A stretch of DNA of 64,000 nt from positions 1-64,000 of the forward strand of contig JASGJE010000020.1 of assembly GCA_049840875.1 (NCBI GenBank), written 5' to 3'. Shown here piece after piece: positions 1-8,345 of this stretch (position 1 is the first letter of the stretch; every line of letters starts with the position of its first letter). This DNA comes from JAFDYH01 sp049840875 (GTDB lineage: Bacteria; Bacteroidota; Bacteroidia; Chitinophagales; Chitinophagaceae). The notes below the pieces were generated by a model. That model searched no databases. It was not told where the DNA came from and saw only the letters and a program-made list of their open reading frames with translations. A program made the translations under genes and the position numbers.

Positions 1-622
1 TTTTTCCTGGAAAGCCTTTTGTGCCCTTGCCAGAAATTCATTTAACCATTCGAGATTGTGACCATCATCACTAGTGGCCCTTACTTTAAAAGGTTCATGA
101 TTGAATTCACCCAGAATGGTAAATTCATTAATAAACTCCAGCAATTTTCGTCTTTCATCATATTGAAAAATACAAGCCAGACGCTTACATAAAAGATAAC
201 GACCATCCCGATGCCGTAATGCCATTTCCGTAATGTATCTTATGCTTCATGAATTCAATATTCCAATCGCCACGCATCAAGCCTTCGATTAAAGTAATCG
301 AAGTAATATTGTGTGCAGCAGCATGTTCAGGATGAATCAGCGACAGATATTTCAGAAAGTCAAATTCCTTTTCTTCATAACCATCTAGCCATCGCTTCAC
401 TCCCGTAACATGTTCTATTTCCATTTTATGAAGATTCACCACGAAAAAAAAACGTTCATAGTGTATAGTTTCTTTTAAATAACTGAGTTCTGTCATTTGC
501 TCTTGATAAGGTATCATTTTCTTATATTCTATATCGGGCAGCAACCTGGAAGCTTGTTCCCTGTATTTTATCAGCAATTCTTTTGGAGGGAGAATTCGTA
601 ATGATGAAAGAGGTTTGTCCAT
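1..622 (-). CDS. LuxR-type regulator with PAS-like N-terminus, partial and frameshifted
   Basis: The gene starts at the ATG complementary to 620-622 and reads leftwards; its 3' end lies outside the window. The first frame gives about 133 sensible residues and then stops at 185-187. A +1 change near 215-221 restores an open frame to position 1 (RHRDGRYLLCKRLACIF and onwards), so the gene is interrupted by one apparent extra base. Residues such as GVKRWLDGYEEKEFDFLKYL followed by IHPEHAA resemble the sensor half of Bacteroidota LuxR-family regulators, which bear a C-terminal helix-turn-helix; that domain would lie beyond the window edge. The family call is from recalled resemblance and the ligand is unknown. 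The frame change may be real or a sequence error. Confidence 0.5.
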
Positions 623-977
623 TCTGTATGCTTTTGGTTAAGAGGTCTATTTCAAAATACTAAATATCCGTGAACTGGTAACAGAAGCCCGAAAAATAAT
701 TCAAATAGCACGAAAAATAAATGGCGGTTGCGCCTCTGTCGGGACTGTATTTATTTTATGGTGGTAAAAACATCACTGATTTTCCGGCCTCTTCGAACCA
801 ACACCTTTTATTATCCTGAAGAACGTTTTAGGTTTTCTATGTGGTGCATGCCTTGGCGAGCATTGCAGGCTGTAGCTGTTTGCCACGAAATAGCCGTCAA
901 CACTAACCGTGAATTAACCAATTGAAAGGAAGAACACAACACCGGTTCATACAATCATTAACCTTTAATCATTAATT
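623..977. other. Intergenic region between divergent genes, no gene seen
   Basis: These 355 bases separate the leftward regulator from a rightward lipoprotein gene, so they should hold both promoters. An open frame at 728-925 has no protein-like composition and I do not accept it as a gene. I see no clear TAnnTTTG promoter, repeat or RNA structure here. Confidence 0.5.
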
Positions 978-1577
978 ATGCGAAACAAATTTTTCAATCC
1001 TTTTCATTTTCTTGCCCTGTTTTTTCTGTTTGCCGTGACAATCCCCGGTTGTAAAAAAGAAGACAATCCTGGGGGCGGTGAAGATTCTCCCGGTAATTAT
1101 TACATAAAGTTCAAAGCAGATGGACAGCAAAAAACGTTTGAAAAAGATGCAGTATCGTTGTTTAACGCTTCTGATGCTGATACATTATTTAGTACAATTT
1201 TAGGCGGTGGGCTTGAAGAAAATAACAATAAGTCAAATTTCTTCGCTATACTATTAGGTACCTCTAAGCCTGTCGTTACCGGCGATACTTATGTTAATTT
1301 TTTGCCTGCTCCTTCTGGGTCTGTAATGGCCGAAGCATTAGGTTTTACTTATAATGATGCCGATAAAAAATCGTTTGCTGATTTTGGAGATGGTATTTCA
1401 TATTTTCTGTATGGCGTTCATTCAGATGGTCATTTGCAAATTACCGAGTTGACGACAGAGTATGCAAAGGGTACATTTTCCGGATTATTGTTTAATGTGG
1501 ATACATCTATAGCGCCTTCTTCAGCAGAACGGATACTAATAACGGAAGGAAAATTTTACCTCAAGAGGGTTCAGTAG
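978..1577 (+). CDS. Putative lipoprotein of unknown function
   Basis: A 199-residue protein with a type II signal peptide: a hydrophobic stretch around residues 11-22 ends in the lipobox IPGC with the modified cysteine at residue 25, followed by KKEDN. The mature part begins with a Gly/Pro-rich linker and then a probable beta domain (YYIKFKADGQQKTFE), a pattern common in small Bacteroidota lipoproteins that I cannot tie to a function. It is expected in the outer or inner membrane facing the periplasm. It is followed after 66 bases by a small outer-membrane barrel and then a secreted protein in the same direction, so the three could be co-transcribed. Confidence 0.7.
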   Translation: MRNKFFNPFHFLALFFLFAVTIPGCKKEDNPGGGEDSPGNYYIKFKADGQQKTFEKDAVSLFNASDADTLFSTILGGGLEENNNKSNFFAILLGTSKPVVTGDTYVNFLPAPSGSVMAEALGFTYNDADKKSFADFGDGISYFLYGVHSDGHLQITELTTEYAKGTFSGLLFNVDTSIAPSSAERILITEGKFYLKRVQ

Positions 1578-1643
1578 TTATAGCTCCTGTGTTCTAAACA
1601 ATAATTTTTTAAGCCTGTTTATACAAATCAAAATTTTAAAACC

Positions 1644-2168
1644 ATGAAAAGAATGTTTTTTTCAATGCTGCTCCTGGTGTGTAGTACAACGCTAGTGTTA
1701 TCGCAACAAACGGATGAGAGTTCTTATAAAAGCGGTATCGGTATTCGCGCCGGAGGAGGTTATTATGATTTAATCGCTGCATCATTTAAGACTTTTATCA
1801 GCGAAAAAGGAGCAATAGAATTAAATGCGGGTTTTCGCGGTTATAGCTATGCATATGATTGGTTCAATCTTTCTTTTTCGGCCAGTTATCAGCATCATTT
1901 CAATATCGGCAGTGTAGCTGGCCTTCGGTGGTTTATTGGCGGTGGCGCTACGGCTTACAATACTTTTTCCAGTTACTCGTATTACCGCGGGTTTGGCCTC
2001 GGCGTGTTTCCGACAGGCGGAGTGGATTACAAGTTTTCCAATATACCACTTGATGTATCTGCTGATATACGGCCGACGATCGGACTTATTAAACCTTATT
2101 CTTACTACAATAACTTTTACTTCGGAAATGCTGGAGTATCTGCCCGGTACACATTCGGCGGCAATTAG
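1644..2168 (+). CDS. Small outer-membrane beta-barrel-like protein
   Basis: A 174-residue protein with a cleavable signal peptide (residues 1-20, ending near VLSQQ). The mature part is rich in Tyr, Phe, Gly and Ser with alternating hydrophobic residues, for example GIGIRAGGGYYDLIAASFK and GLRWFIGGGATAYNTF, and ends in ARYTFGGN. This is the look of an eight-stranded porin-like or OmpW/opacity-type barrel. Nothing points to a substrate. It sits between two secreted proteins on the same strand with gaps of 66 and 47 bases. Confidence 0.65.
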   Translation: MKRMFFSMLLLVCSTTLVLSQQTDESSYKSGIGIRAGGGYYDLIAASFKTFISEKGAIELNAGFRGYSYAYDWFNLSFSASYQHHFNIGSVAGLRWFIGGGATAYNTFSSYSYYRGFGLGVFPTGGVDYKFSNIPLDVSADIRPTIGLIKPYSYYNNFYFGNAGVSARYTFGGN

Positions 2169-2215
2169 AAAGTTGATGCCATTCGTAAAAATATTTCAAT
2201 TTAAAAACAGATAGT

Positions 2216-3166
2216 ATGAAGCATCCATTAATTACATTTCTTCTTATACTATGCGTAGGATTTTCATTTGCGCAAAATAAAGAAGTATTGAATAATAAAT
2301 CAATCGTTGACCTCACTGTTGCGGGCATGAGCAAAAAAATCATTTTAAGCAAGATAGAAGCGGCTACATGTAAATTCACAACCGATACGAAGTCATTGAT
2401 AAGCCTGAAGAAGAGTGGGGTAGATGAGGATGTAATCGATGCAATGGTAACAAAAATGACATCGTCAGAATCGAACGGAAAAGAAACTTCAGGAACAAAA
2501 ACACCGCCTGTAGACAAAGCAAAAAATAATGATACGCCTGCTGCTACAACCACTTCTACGAGTGCAACAGAAAAGCTTACCTCACAATCTTCGCCAATGC
2601 CAGACCCTAAGGTTATCGCATTTCTCAAGAAAGAGGGTAGCGGAATTTATTACTATGATCCGGTTAATAATTCAATCCAGGAACTGGAGTCGACAGTGTT
2701 TTCTCAGCAAAAAAACAACAACTGGAGCAAAGCATTTACTCATGGTTTTGGGAAATCCACAAAAGTGATGTCTGTAAGCGGTGAAGAAGCGAATGTTCAG
2801 TTTAAAAAGTCATTGCCTCATTTTTATTTCTATTTCGATCCTGAAAATAAAAGTCTTAATGCGCAAGCGCCTACATGGTTTGCAAGTGTTACGAGCCCCA
2901 ATGAATTTCTATTGATAAAATTTGAGACAAAAGTTAAAAATTCCCGCGCCGTCACTACTGCTTCGGGTAATGCATATGAAAATGCACAAGGCATAGATGA
3001 TAGATATAAACGCGATAAAAAATTCAGAAAACTGGAAAAAGGAATTTATGAAGTGTATTTTGAAGAGGGGCTTGAATATGGTGAATATGGGTTTATGTAT
3101 GCGGGAGCTACCGCGGTAAACGGCGGTAGCAGTCCTAAGGTTTATGACTTTGGAGTAAAACAGTAA
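2216..3166 (+). CDS. Secreted protein with helical repeat-like N-terminus, unknown function
   Basis: A 316-residue protein with a signal peptide (about residues 1-19, ending FSFAQ). Residues 25-75 hold a helical segment (SIVDLTVAGMSKKIILSKI, then SLKKSGVDEDVIDAMV) of the kind seen in Bacteroidota proteins with 'vagls..vIlakI' helices. A Ser/Thr/Lys-rich linker of about 45 residues follows, then a C-terminal domain of about 190 residues with many aromatic and charged residues. I do not recognise that domain. It probably acts in the periplasm or on the outer membrane. Confidence 0.65.
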   Translation: MKHPLITFLLILCVGFSFAQNKEVLNNKSIVDLTVAGMSKKIILSKIEAATCKFTTDTKSLISLKKSGVDEDVIDAMVTKMTSSESNGKETSGTKTPPVDKAKNNDTPAATTTSTSATEKLTSQSSPMPDPKVIAFLKKEGSGIYYYDPVNNSIQELESTVFSQQKNNNWSKAFTHGFGKSTKVMSVSGEEANVQFKKSLPHFYFYFDPENKSLNAQAPTWFASVTSPNEFLLIKFETKVKNSRAVTTASGNAYENAQGIDDRYKRDKKFRKLEKGIYEVYFEEGLEYGEYGFMYAGATAVNGGSSPKVYDFGVKQ

Positions 3167-3225
3167 TGAGAATAACTATTATCTGTATAAAGAGATAAGT
3201 TGATTGAAGTGTAAATTTTTATTCA

Positions 3226-4542
3226 TTATACTTTCGGCTCCCAGCCTTTCTCATAACTGCGTTGCCAAAGTTTCATTGCTTCTGCATCGTTCAGTATGTG
3301 ACCATTTTTGGGATCACAATTCAATGTTCTGCCTGTGCGTTGTGAGATATTGGCAAGATGACAAAGTAATACTGTTTTATGCCCTTCGGTAACGGGTGAG
3401 TTCAATTTCGCATTTCCACGAATGGTTTCCACAAAGTTGATGAAATGAAAGAAGTCGAGATTCCCATTGGCGCTGACAAGATTGTTGGCAGCGTTTTGTG
3501 AATTTGTTTTTACTTCCTTTACCAATTTATTATCGTAATCATAAATGGCATAGTCATCATTGCCATGATTTACCAATGTTCCTTTGTCCCCATAGATAAT
3601 AAATCCTCTTCCTGCTCCACCTTCGCCAGGATAATTGTTACAGCTTTTTCCTTCCCAGCTAATTGCCTTTCCTTCACCAAACTCGAAACTCGCAATTTGT
3701 GTATCCGGTGTTTGCCAATCATCTTTGAATGCATAACGGCCACCTGCTGACGTAACTTTAGTTGGATAATCGACGCCAAGAAACCAACGACAGGTGTCAA
3801 TTTCGTGAGTGCCATTGTTACATGCTTCTCCAGTGCCCCAATGCCAGAACCAATGCCAGTTGTAATGCACGAGGTTATCCTGGAAATCTTTTCTCGGCGC
3901 AGGTCCTTGCCATAGTTCAAAGTCAAGCGTTGATGGTACAGGTATTTTTTTGCCAACGCCGATTGACTTGCGATTATTGTTGTACCAGGCTTTTCCATAG
4001 TAAGGGTTACCAATAACACCTTCTCTTACCTGTTGAATTGCTTCAATGATTTGCGGCATGGATCGCCGTTGGTTGCCCATTTGAATATGCTTCCCATACT
4101 TTGTATAAGCTTGCGTTATCAATTCTCCTTCATGAGGATTCTGACTACAGGGTTTTTCAACGTAAACATGTTTGCCATGTGTAACACCCAGTATTGCTGC
4201 TGGTGTATGCCAATGATCTGGTGCGGCTACGATCAGGGCATCGAAGTCTTTTTTATTTACCAGTTCCCGAATGTCTTTAATAACGGTTGGTTGACGTTTC
4301 GCAGCTTTTACGCCATTCAATCCATTCTTTATTGCGCCATCTTCTACATCGCAGATATAAGCAACCTCAACATTTTCCAATTGCGAATAGCATTCTGCAA
4401 GATAAGCGCCACGACTGTTAACGCCCATCACGCCAACAATTACTTTATTTGACGGTGCCTTTTTCCCAAACACTGGAAAATTAAGGATGGTTACGCCTGC
4501 TGTTGCGATGGATGTGTTCCGGATAAATTTTCTGCGATTCAT
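3226..4542 (-). CDS. Tat-exported Gfo/Idh/MocA family oxidoreductase
   Basis: A 438-residue protein starting with a twin-arginine signal (MNRRKFIRNTSIATAGV). A Rossmann fold follows (VGVMGVNSRGAYLAECY), then APDHWH and the family's EKP motif in HVYVEKPCSQNP, and a substrate-domain motif GTHEIDTCRWFLG. Family members oxidise or reduce sugars and sugar derivatives with bound NAD(P); export by Tat implies folding with cofactor in the cytoplasm and action in the periplasm. The substrate is unknown. A second Tat-exported relative lies at 6853-8253, so the region looks devoted to modified sugars. It is transcribed convergently with the genes before 3166. Confidence 0.85.
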   Translation of the reverse strand: MNRRKFIRNTSIATAGVTILNFPVFGKKAPSNKVIVGVMGVNSRGAYLAECYSQLENVEVAYICDVEDGAIKNGLNGVKAAKRQPTVIKDIRELVNKKDFDALIVAAPDHWHTPAAILGVTHGKHVYVEKPCSQNPHEGELITQAYTKYGKHIQMGNQRRSMPQIIEAIQQVREGVIGNPYYGKAWYNNNRKSIGVGKKIPVPSTLDFELWQGPAPRKDFQDNLVHYNWHWFWHWGTGEACNNGTHEIDTCRWFLGVDYPTKVTSAGGRYAFKDDWQTPDTQIASFEFGEGKAISWEGKSCNNYPGEGGAGRGFIIYGDKGTLVNHGNDDYAIYDYDNKLVKEVKTNSQNAANNLVSANGNLDFFHFINFVETIRGNAKLNSPVTEGHKTVLLCHLANISQRTGRTLNCDPKNGHILNDAEAMKLWQRSYEKGWEPKV

Positions 4543-4563
4543 ATTGGCAATGATTTGAAAAAA

Positions 4564-5162
4564 TTATTGGTTACTTAAAAGTTTTGTGCCTTCGTATATT
4601 TCAATCAGGGGAATGGATATGTTAACTGCTTTTATTTCCAAACTATGATCTATCTGTTTATATTCTTCCAGTTCCCAGTGAAATCGTTCATTTATCCTGA
4701 ATGTTTCAATAGAAATTAGCTCCGAATCAACCAGGACGTATTCTTTTAGGGTAGAAATATCGCGATACAACTTAAATTTATCGCCACGATTGTAATTTTT
4801 TGTTGAAGGCGAAAGGACTTCTATGATTACAGTGGGATTAAGAATATTCCATTCATCATCATTCCGCGTTTTTATTTCTCCGCAGATAATCGATATGTCT
4901 GGATATGTAAAAAGTGTATTATCGGGAATATGGATTCGCTGGTCGCTGTTGAAAGGTCTGCATTTACTGCCTTTCAGTTTTTGTTTTAGAAAGGTCAATA
5001 TGTTTACCGCAATAATGTTATGCGTTACTTTCGGTCCGGACATTGCGAATATTTCACCCTGGTAATATTCATGTTTTATGTCAGAGGCTTGCTCGTACTC
5101 CAGGTATTCTTCAATTGTGTATCGTTTCTTTCGTAAGAAGGAACTGGTTCTTTTACTTCCAT
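4564..5162 (-). CDS. Uma2-family (DUF820) protein, frameshifted near its N-terminus
   Basis: The clean frame (start complementary to 5043, 159 residues) contains the PD-(D/E)XK-like core of the Uma2 family: PDISIICGE and PTVIIEVLSPSTKNYNRGDKF. Family members usually begin with a KRYTIEEYLEYE-type segment, and this is encoded upstream in the same frame (YTIEEYLEYEQ then HEYYQGEIFAMSG), but its likely ATG at 5160-5162 (MEVKEPVPSY) lies in another frame. One missing base near 5126-5135 would join them. Uma2 proteins are predicted nucleases of uncertain role, often in multi-copy families. The frame change may be an error or early decay. Confidence 0.75.
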
Positions 5163-5325
5163 AGTTAAATGTACAAAAACACGGTCAAACCAGTTTTACC
5201 GAACTGACTGTATTATATCTGATTTATATGTTAATAAGTAGTTTACAGGCAATCGGAAAAGAATTACACAATTGATTTAAATTGCTTGTCTAAATATTAT
5301 TTACGCACATTAAAATTTGAGCACT

Positions 5326-5746
5326 ATGATTAAAATGCAAGTAATTGGAAACCTCGGCAAAGATTGCGTGGTAAACACTGTTAACGGTAAAAATGTTATC
5401 AACTTTACTATAGCACACACTGAAAAGTATCGTGATAGCCAGGGTAATAACCAGGAAAAAACAACCTGGGTTGATTGCGCTTACTGGACAGACAGGACAG
5501 CGATCTCTCCCTATCTCACTAAAGGCAAACAGGTTTTTGTAGAAGGTCAACCTGAAGTTAGAAGTTTTACAAGACAGGATGGATATCAGTGGCGCCTCTT
5601 TGTCTTTAAGAGTTCGCGAAGTGCAGTTGTTAGGTGGCCGCGGTGATAGCGTTCCTTCTGTAAGCAGTAATTCATCGGTTTCGTCATCAAGCAACATTCC
5701 TTCTCCAAGCGAGATTACGGAGCCAATTGATGATCTGCCTTTTTAA
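5326..5746 (+). pseudogene. ssb: Single-stranded DNA-binding protein, apparent frameshift
   Basis: The N-terminal OB fold is intact from the ATG at 5326: MIKMQVIGNLGKDC, NFTIAHTEKYRD, TTWVDCAYW, YLTKGKQVFVEGQPEV. The frame then breaks in the last beta strand. Removing one base near 5593 restores QWASLSLRVREVQLLGG and a Ser-rich tail ending in IDDLPF, the acidic tip that recruits partner proteins in SSBs, with a stop at 5744-5746. The restored protein would be about 139 residues, a normal family length. Because SSB is essential, a sequence error or a second ssb copy elsewhere is more likely than a true loss. An upstream TTG at 5317 was rejected in favour of the ATG. Confidence 0.85.
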
Positions 5747-5770
5747 TTTTTGATTTATTTGCAAACAATA

Positions 5771-5799
5771 AATGCCCCGCGATTTTCCGGGGCATTTTT
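5771..5799 (+). terminator. Rho-independent terminator after ssb
   Basis: The stem AATGCCCC (5771-5778) pairs with GGGGCATT (5789-5796) and runs into a short T stretch. It lies 25 bases after the ssb stop codon. Confidence 0.8.
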
Positions 5800-5929
5800 A
5801 TATTCACACAAATTCAATTTTTTTAAGAAACATCAAATTCATGTCTTCTTCTTATTAGTAGCAGTTAGTCAATCATAATAATCCTTAACTTCATCGCTTT
5901 AACATTTTTAATAAAAATAAATTTCGAAA

Positions 5930-6826
5930 ATGAAAAAACGTCTTGCCTATCTTTTTTCGGTAGCAATGATTGCTGCAGCTTGTAATAACAGTAGTGATAA
6001 ATCTGCAGAAGCAACAACAGATACAACAACAGTTAAGGCCGATTCTGTTGATCGTTCAGTTACTGATCAATGGAAAATTGGTGTGCAATTGTGGACATTC
6101 AACCGGTTTTCTTTTACAGAAGCAATTGCTAAAGCGGACAGCGCAGGTGCAAAATTCATTGAAGCGTTCCCTGGTCAGAAAATGGGCGGTGATTTCAGCA
6201 AGAATGCAACGATGGGACCAGATTTATCTGCTACCGATCGTACAAAAGTGAAAGATCTGTTGAAAGCAAAAGGTATCACCTTGATGGCCTTTGGTGTGAC
6301 AGGGGGCAAAGATTCCAAAGAATGGATAAGGCTTTTCGAGTTTGCAAAAGATATGGGATTGCAGTACATCACTGTAGAGCCTGAAGATAACCAATGGGGA
6401 ATGGTCGATAGCCTGGCTGGTGCGTACGGCGTGAAAGCCGCTATTCATGATCATCCTAAGCCAAGTCATTACTGGCATCCTGACTCAGTGCTTGCTGCTG
6501 TGAAAGGTCATCCCAATATCGGTTCTTGCGCTGATCTTGGTCACTGGAGCCGTAGCGGATTGGATGTGGTAGAATGTTTGAAAAAATTAGAAGGACATAT
6601 TATTGGTGCACATTTCAAAGATGTAAAAGAGTTTGGTAAAACAGATGCAGAAGATGTAATAACCGGTACCGGTGTAAATAAATGGCCTGATATTTTTGCA
6701 GAGCTGAAGCGCCAGAAATTTGCAGGAATGTTCTCTATCGAACGTGAAAACAATTGGGACCACAATATGGAAGACGTGAAGACAGAAATTAAATTCTTTC
6801 ACGACCAGGTAGCGGCTTTGAAATAA
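5930..6826 (+). CDS. Lipoprotein-anchored sugar phosphate isomerase/epimerase-like TIM barrel
   Basis: A 298-residue protein with a lipoprotein signal (Cys18 in IAAACNNSS). The rest is a xylose-isomerase-like TIM barrel. Expected metal ligands are visible: Glu in ITVEPED, His in AIHDHPKPSHYWH, Asp in SCADLGHW, His in IGAHFKD and Glu in FSIERE. Known relatives isomerise or epimerise sugars or break down keto-sugars such as 3-keto-glycosides. The lipid anchor places this one outside the cytoplasm. The next gene, a Tat-exported oxidoreductase, starts 26 bases later, so the two probably form an operon acting on the same exported sugar substrate. Substrate not determined. Confidence 0.82.
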   Translation: MKKRLAYLFSVAMIAAACNNSSDKSAEATTDTTTVKADSVDRSVTDQWKIGVQLWTFNRFSFTEAIAKADSAGAKFIEAFPGQKMGGDFSKNATMGPDLSATDRTKVKDLLKAKGITLMAFGVTGGKDSKEWIRLFEFAKDMGLQYITVEPEDNQWGMVDSLAGAYGVKAAIHDHPKPSHYWHPDSVLAAVKGHPNIGSCADLGHWSRSGLDVVECLKKLEGHIIGAHFKDVKEFGKTDAEDVITGTGVNKWPDIFAELKRQKFAGMFSIERENNWDHNMEDVKTEIKFFHDQVAALK

Positions 6827-6852
6827 TCTGAATCAGTTATAAAATTAATATC

Positions 6853-8253
6853 GTGGCAAATCAATCATCGCGCAGACGATTTTTACAACATCTCGGCGGA
6901 ACAGCGTTAGCCGTTGGTGGTAGCGGTATATCTAAATTAATGGCAGAAGAAAGATATGAGACGAGGATATTGCAGTACGAGAGAAATTTTTCTTCCAATG
7001 ATAAGGTGAGAGTCGGTCTTATTGGCACCGGCATTCAGGGACACAGCGACCTTGAAGCAGCATTGAAAGTACCGGGTGTAGAAATAGCTGCTGCATGTGA
7101 TCTTTATACTGGTCGGCTCGAACGGATGAAAGAGTTGTATGGTAAGGATTTATTTACAACTAAGGATTACCGTGAGCTACTTAACAGGAAAGATATCGAT
7201 GCTGTAATTATTGCTACTGCTGATTATTGGCACGCCGCAATTGCAACCGCTGCATTAAAAAGTGGTAAACATGTCTATTGTGAAAAGCCGATGGTGCATA
7301 AACTGGAACAAGGACTTCCGGTAATACAAGCATGGAAGGATTCTAAAAAAGTAATGCAGATCGGTAGCCAGGGTATTAGCGGCATCGATTATACAAAAGC
7401 AAGAGAGTTATTCAAGTCTGGCGAAATAGGGCAATTGAATTGTATTGAAGCAACATACGACAGACAAAGCGCTTTAGGTGCATGGGAGTATACAATGCCT
7501 ACTGACAGGTCGCCACAAACTGTAGATTGGGATCGTTATGTTGCAGGAATGACTCCGAAGCCAGCATATGATGAAAAGAAATTTTTCTGGTGGAGAAATT
7601 ATAAAGAATTCGGCACCGGCATGGCTGGCGACTTGTTTGTTCATTTGCTGACAGGAATTCACTACGTAACCTCGTCTGCTGGTCCTGAAAAAATATACTC
7701 CTCGGGTCAGTTATGTTATTGGAAGGATGGGCGAAATGTTCCGGATGTAATGACGTCAATCATGCATTATCCGCAAACAGCAGAACATCCTGCGTTTGAA
7801 GTAATGCTTCGTGTTAATTTCATCAGCGGTGGAGGAGACAGGAGTTCTGTACGCTTTATCGGAAGTGAAGGCGTACTGGAAAAGAACTGGAGCGGATTAA
7901 AAATAACACATAGCCTGATGCCTAAGGCAACAGGTATTGGCGGTTGGGATGCGTTGACAACTTATCCTGAGGCAATGCAGGCAGAACTGAAAAAGAATTA
8001 TGATCAGAAATGGTCTGCTGCGGATCAAAAAGAACCAACTAAAGCGGATATAGAATTTAAATTACCCGAAGCGTATGATGTGCATGTCGAACACTTTGCC
8101 AATTTCTTTTCGGGTATACGGGAGGGTAAGGAAGTGATTGAAAATCCTGTTACTGGTTTTCGCGCAGCTGCGCCCTGCCTTGCTGCGAATGCAAGTTATT
8201 TTCAGAATAAGATTATTAATTGGGATCCGGTGAGCATGAAGTTAAAGTCTTAG
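6853..8253 (+). CDS. Tat-exported Gfo/Idh/MocA family oxidoreductase
   Basis: A 466-residue protein reading from a GTG start at 6853. It begins with a twin-arginine signal (SSRRRFLQHLGGTALAVG). The NAD(P)-binding fold shows VGLIGTGIQGHSDLEAAL and the family motif EKP in HVYCEKPMVHKL. The C-terminal half is the substrate domain (FFWWRNYKEFGTGMAGDLFVHLLTG). It lies 26 bases after an isomerase-like TIM barrel on the same strand. Exported pairs of this kind are common in Bacteroidota sugar-degrading loci; the chemistry is likely oxidation or reduction of a ring hydroxyl. A homologue is encoded at 3226-4542 on the other strand. Confidence 0.85.
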   Translation: MANQSSRRRFLQHLGGTALAVGGSGISKLMAEERYETRILQYERNFSSNDKVRVGLIGTGIQGHSDLEAALKVPGVEIAAACDLYTGRLERMKELYGKDLFTTKDYRELLNRKDIDAVIIATADYWHAAIATAALKSGKHVYCEKPMVHKLEQGLPVIQAWKDSKKVMQIGSQGISGIDYTKARELFKSGEIGQLNCIEATYDRQSALGAWEYTMPTDRSPQTVDWDRYVAGMTPKPAYDEKKFFWWRNYKEFGTGMAGDLFVHLLTGIHYVTSSAGPEKIYSSGQLCYWKDGRNVPDVMTSIMHYPQTAEHPAFEVMLRVNFISGGGDRSSVRFIGSEGVLEKNWSGLKITHSLMPKATGIGGWDALTTYPEAMQAELKKNYDQKWSAADQKEPTKADIEFKLPEAYDVHVEHFANFFSGIREGKEVIENPVTGFRAAAPCLAANASYFQNKIINWDPVSMKLKS

Positions 8254-8333
8254 GCAATTGGCAATGAGCAATAGGCTACAAGTGTGGATATACTGTTTGC
8301 GCTTATAGCCTACTGCTTAAAGCCTAAAGCTTT
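8254..8333. repeat. Degenerate dyad repeat with 'caatgagcaataggct' motif
   Basis: The intergenic stretch holds CAATGAGCAATAGGCT near its left end and TATAGCCTACTGCTTAAAGC near its right end, which are roughly complementary. It matches the style of short, poorly conserved intergenic dyads seen at other sites in the window. Confidence 0.4.
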
Positions 8334-8341
8334 TATCTTTG
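8334..8341 (+). promoter_or_regulatory. Bacteroidota -7 promoter element (TATCTTTG)
   Basis: TATCTTTG matches the TAnnTTTG consensus and ends only 4 bases before the ATG at 8346. A transcript from it would have almost no 5' leader. No good -33 element is evident. Confidence 0.55.
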
Positions 8342-8345
8342 CAGC

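Noticed and set aside
728..925. Open frame of 65 residues in the first intergenic region
   Set aside because: Composition is not protein-like, no conserved pattern, and it lies across the promoter region of two divergent genes.
5585..5600. Programmed ribosomal frameshift in ssb
   Set aside because: No slippery heptamer or stimulatory structure is evident; a base error or duplication is simpler.
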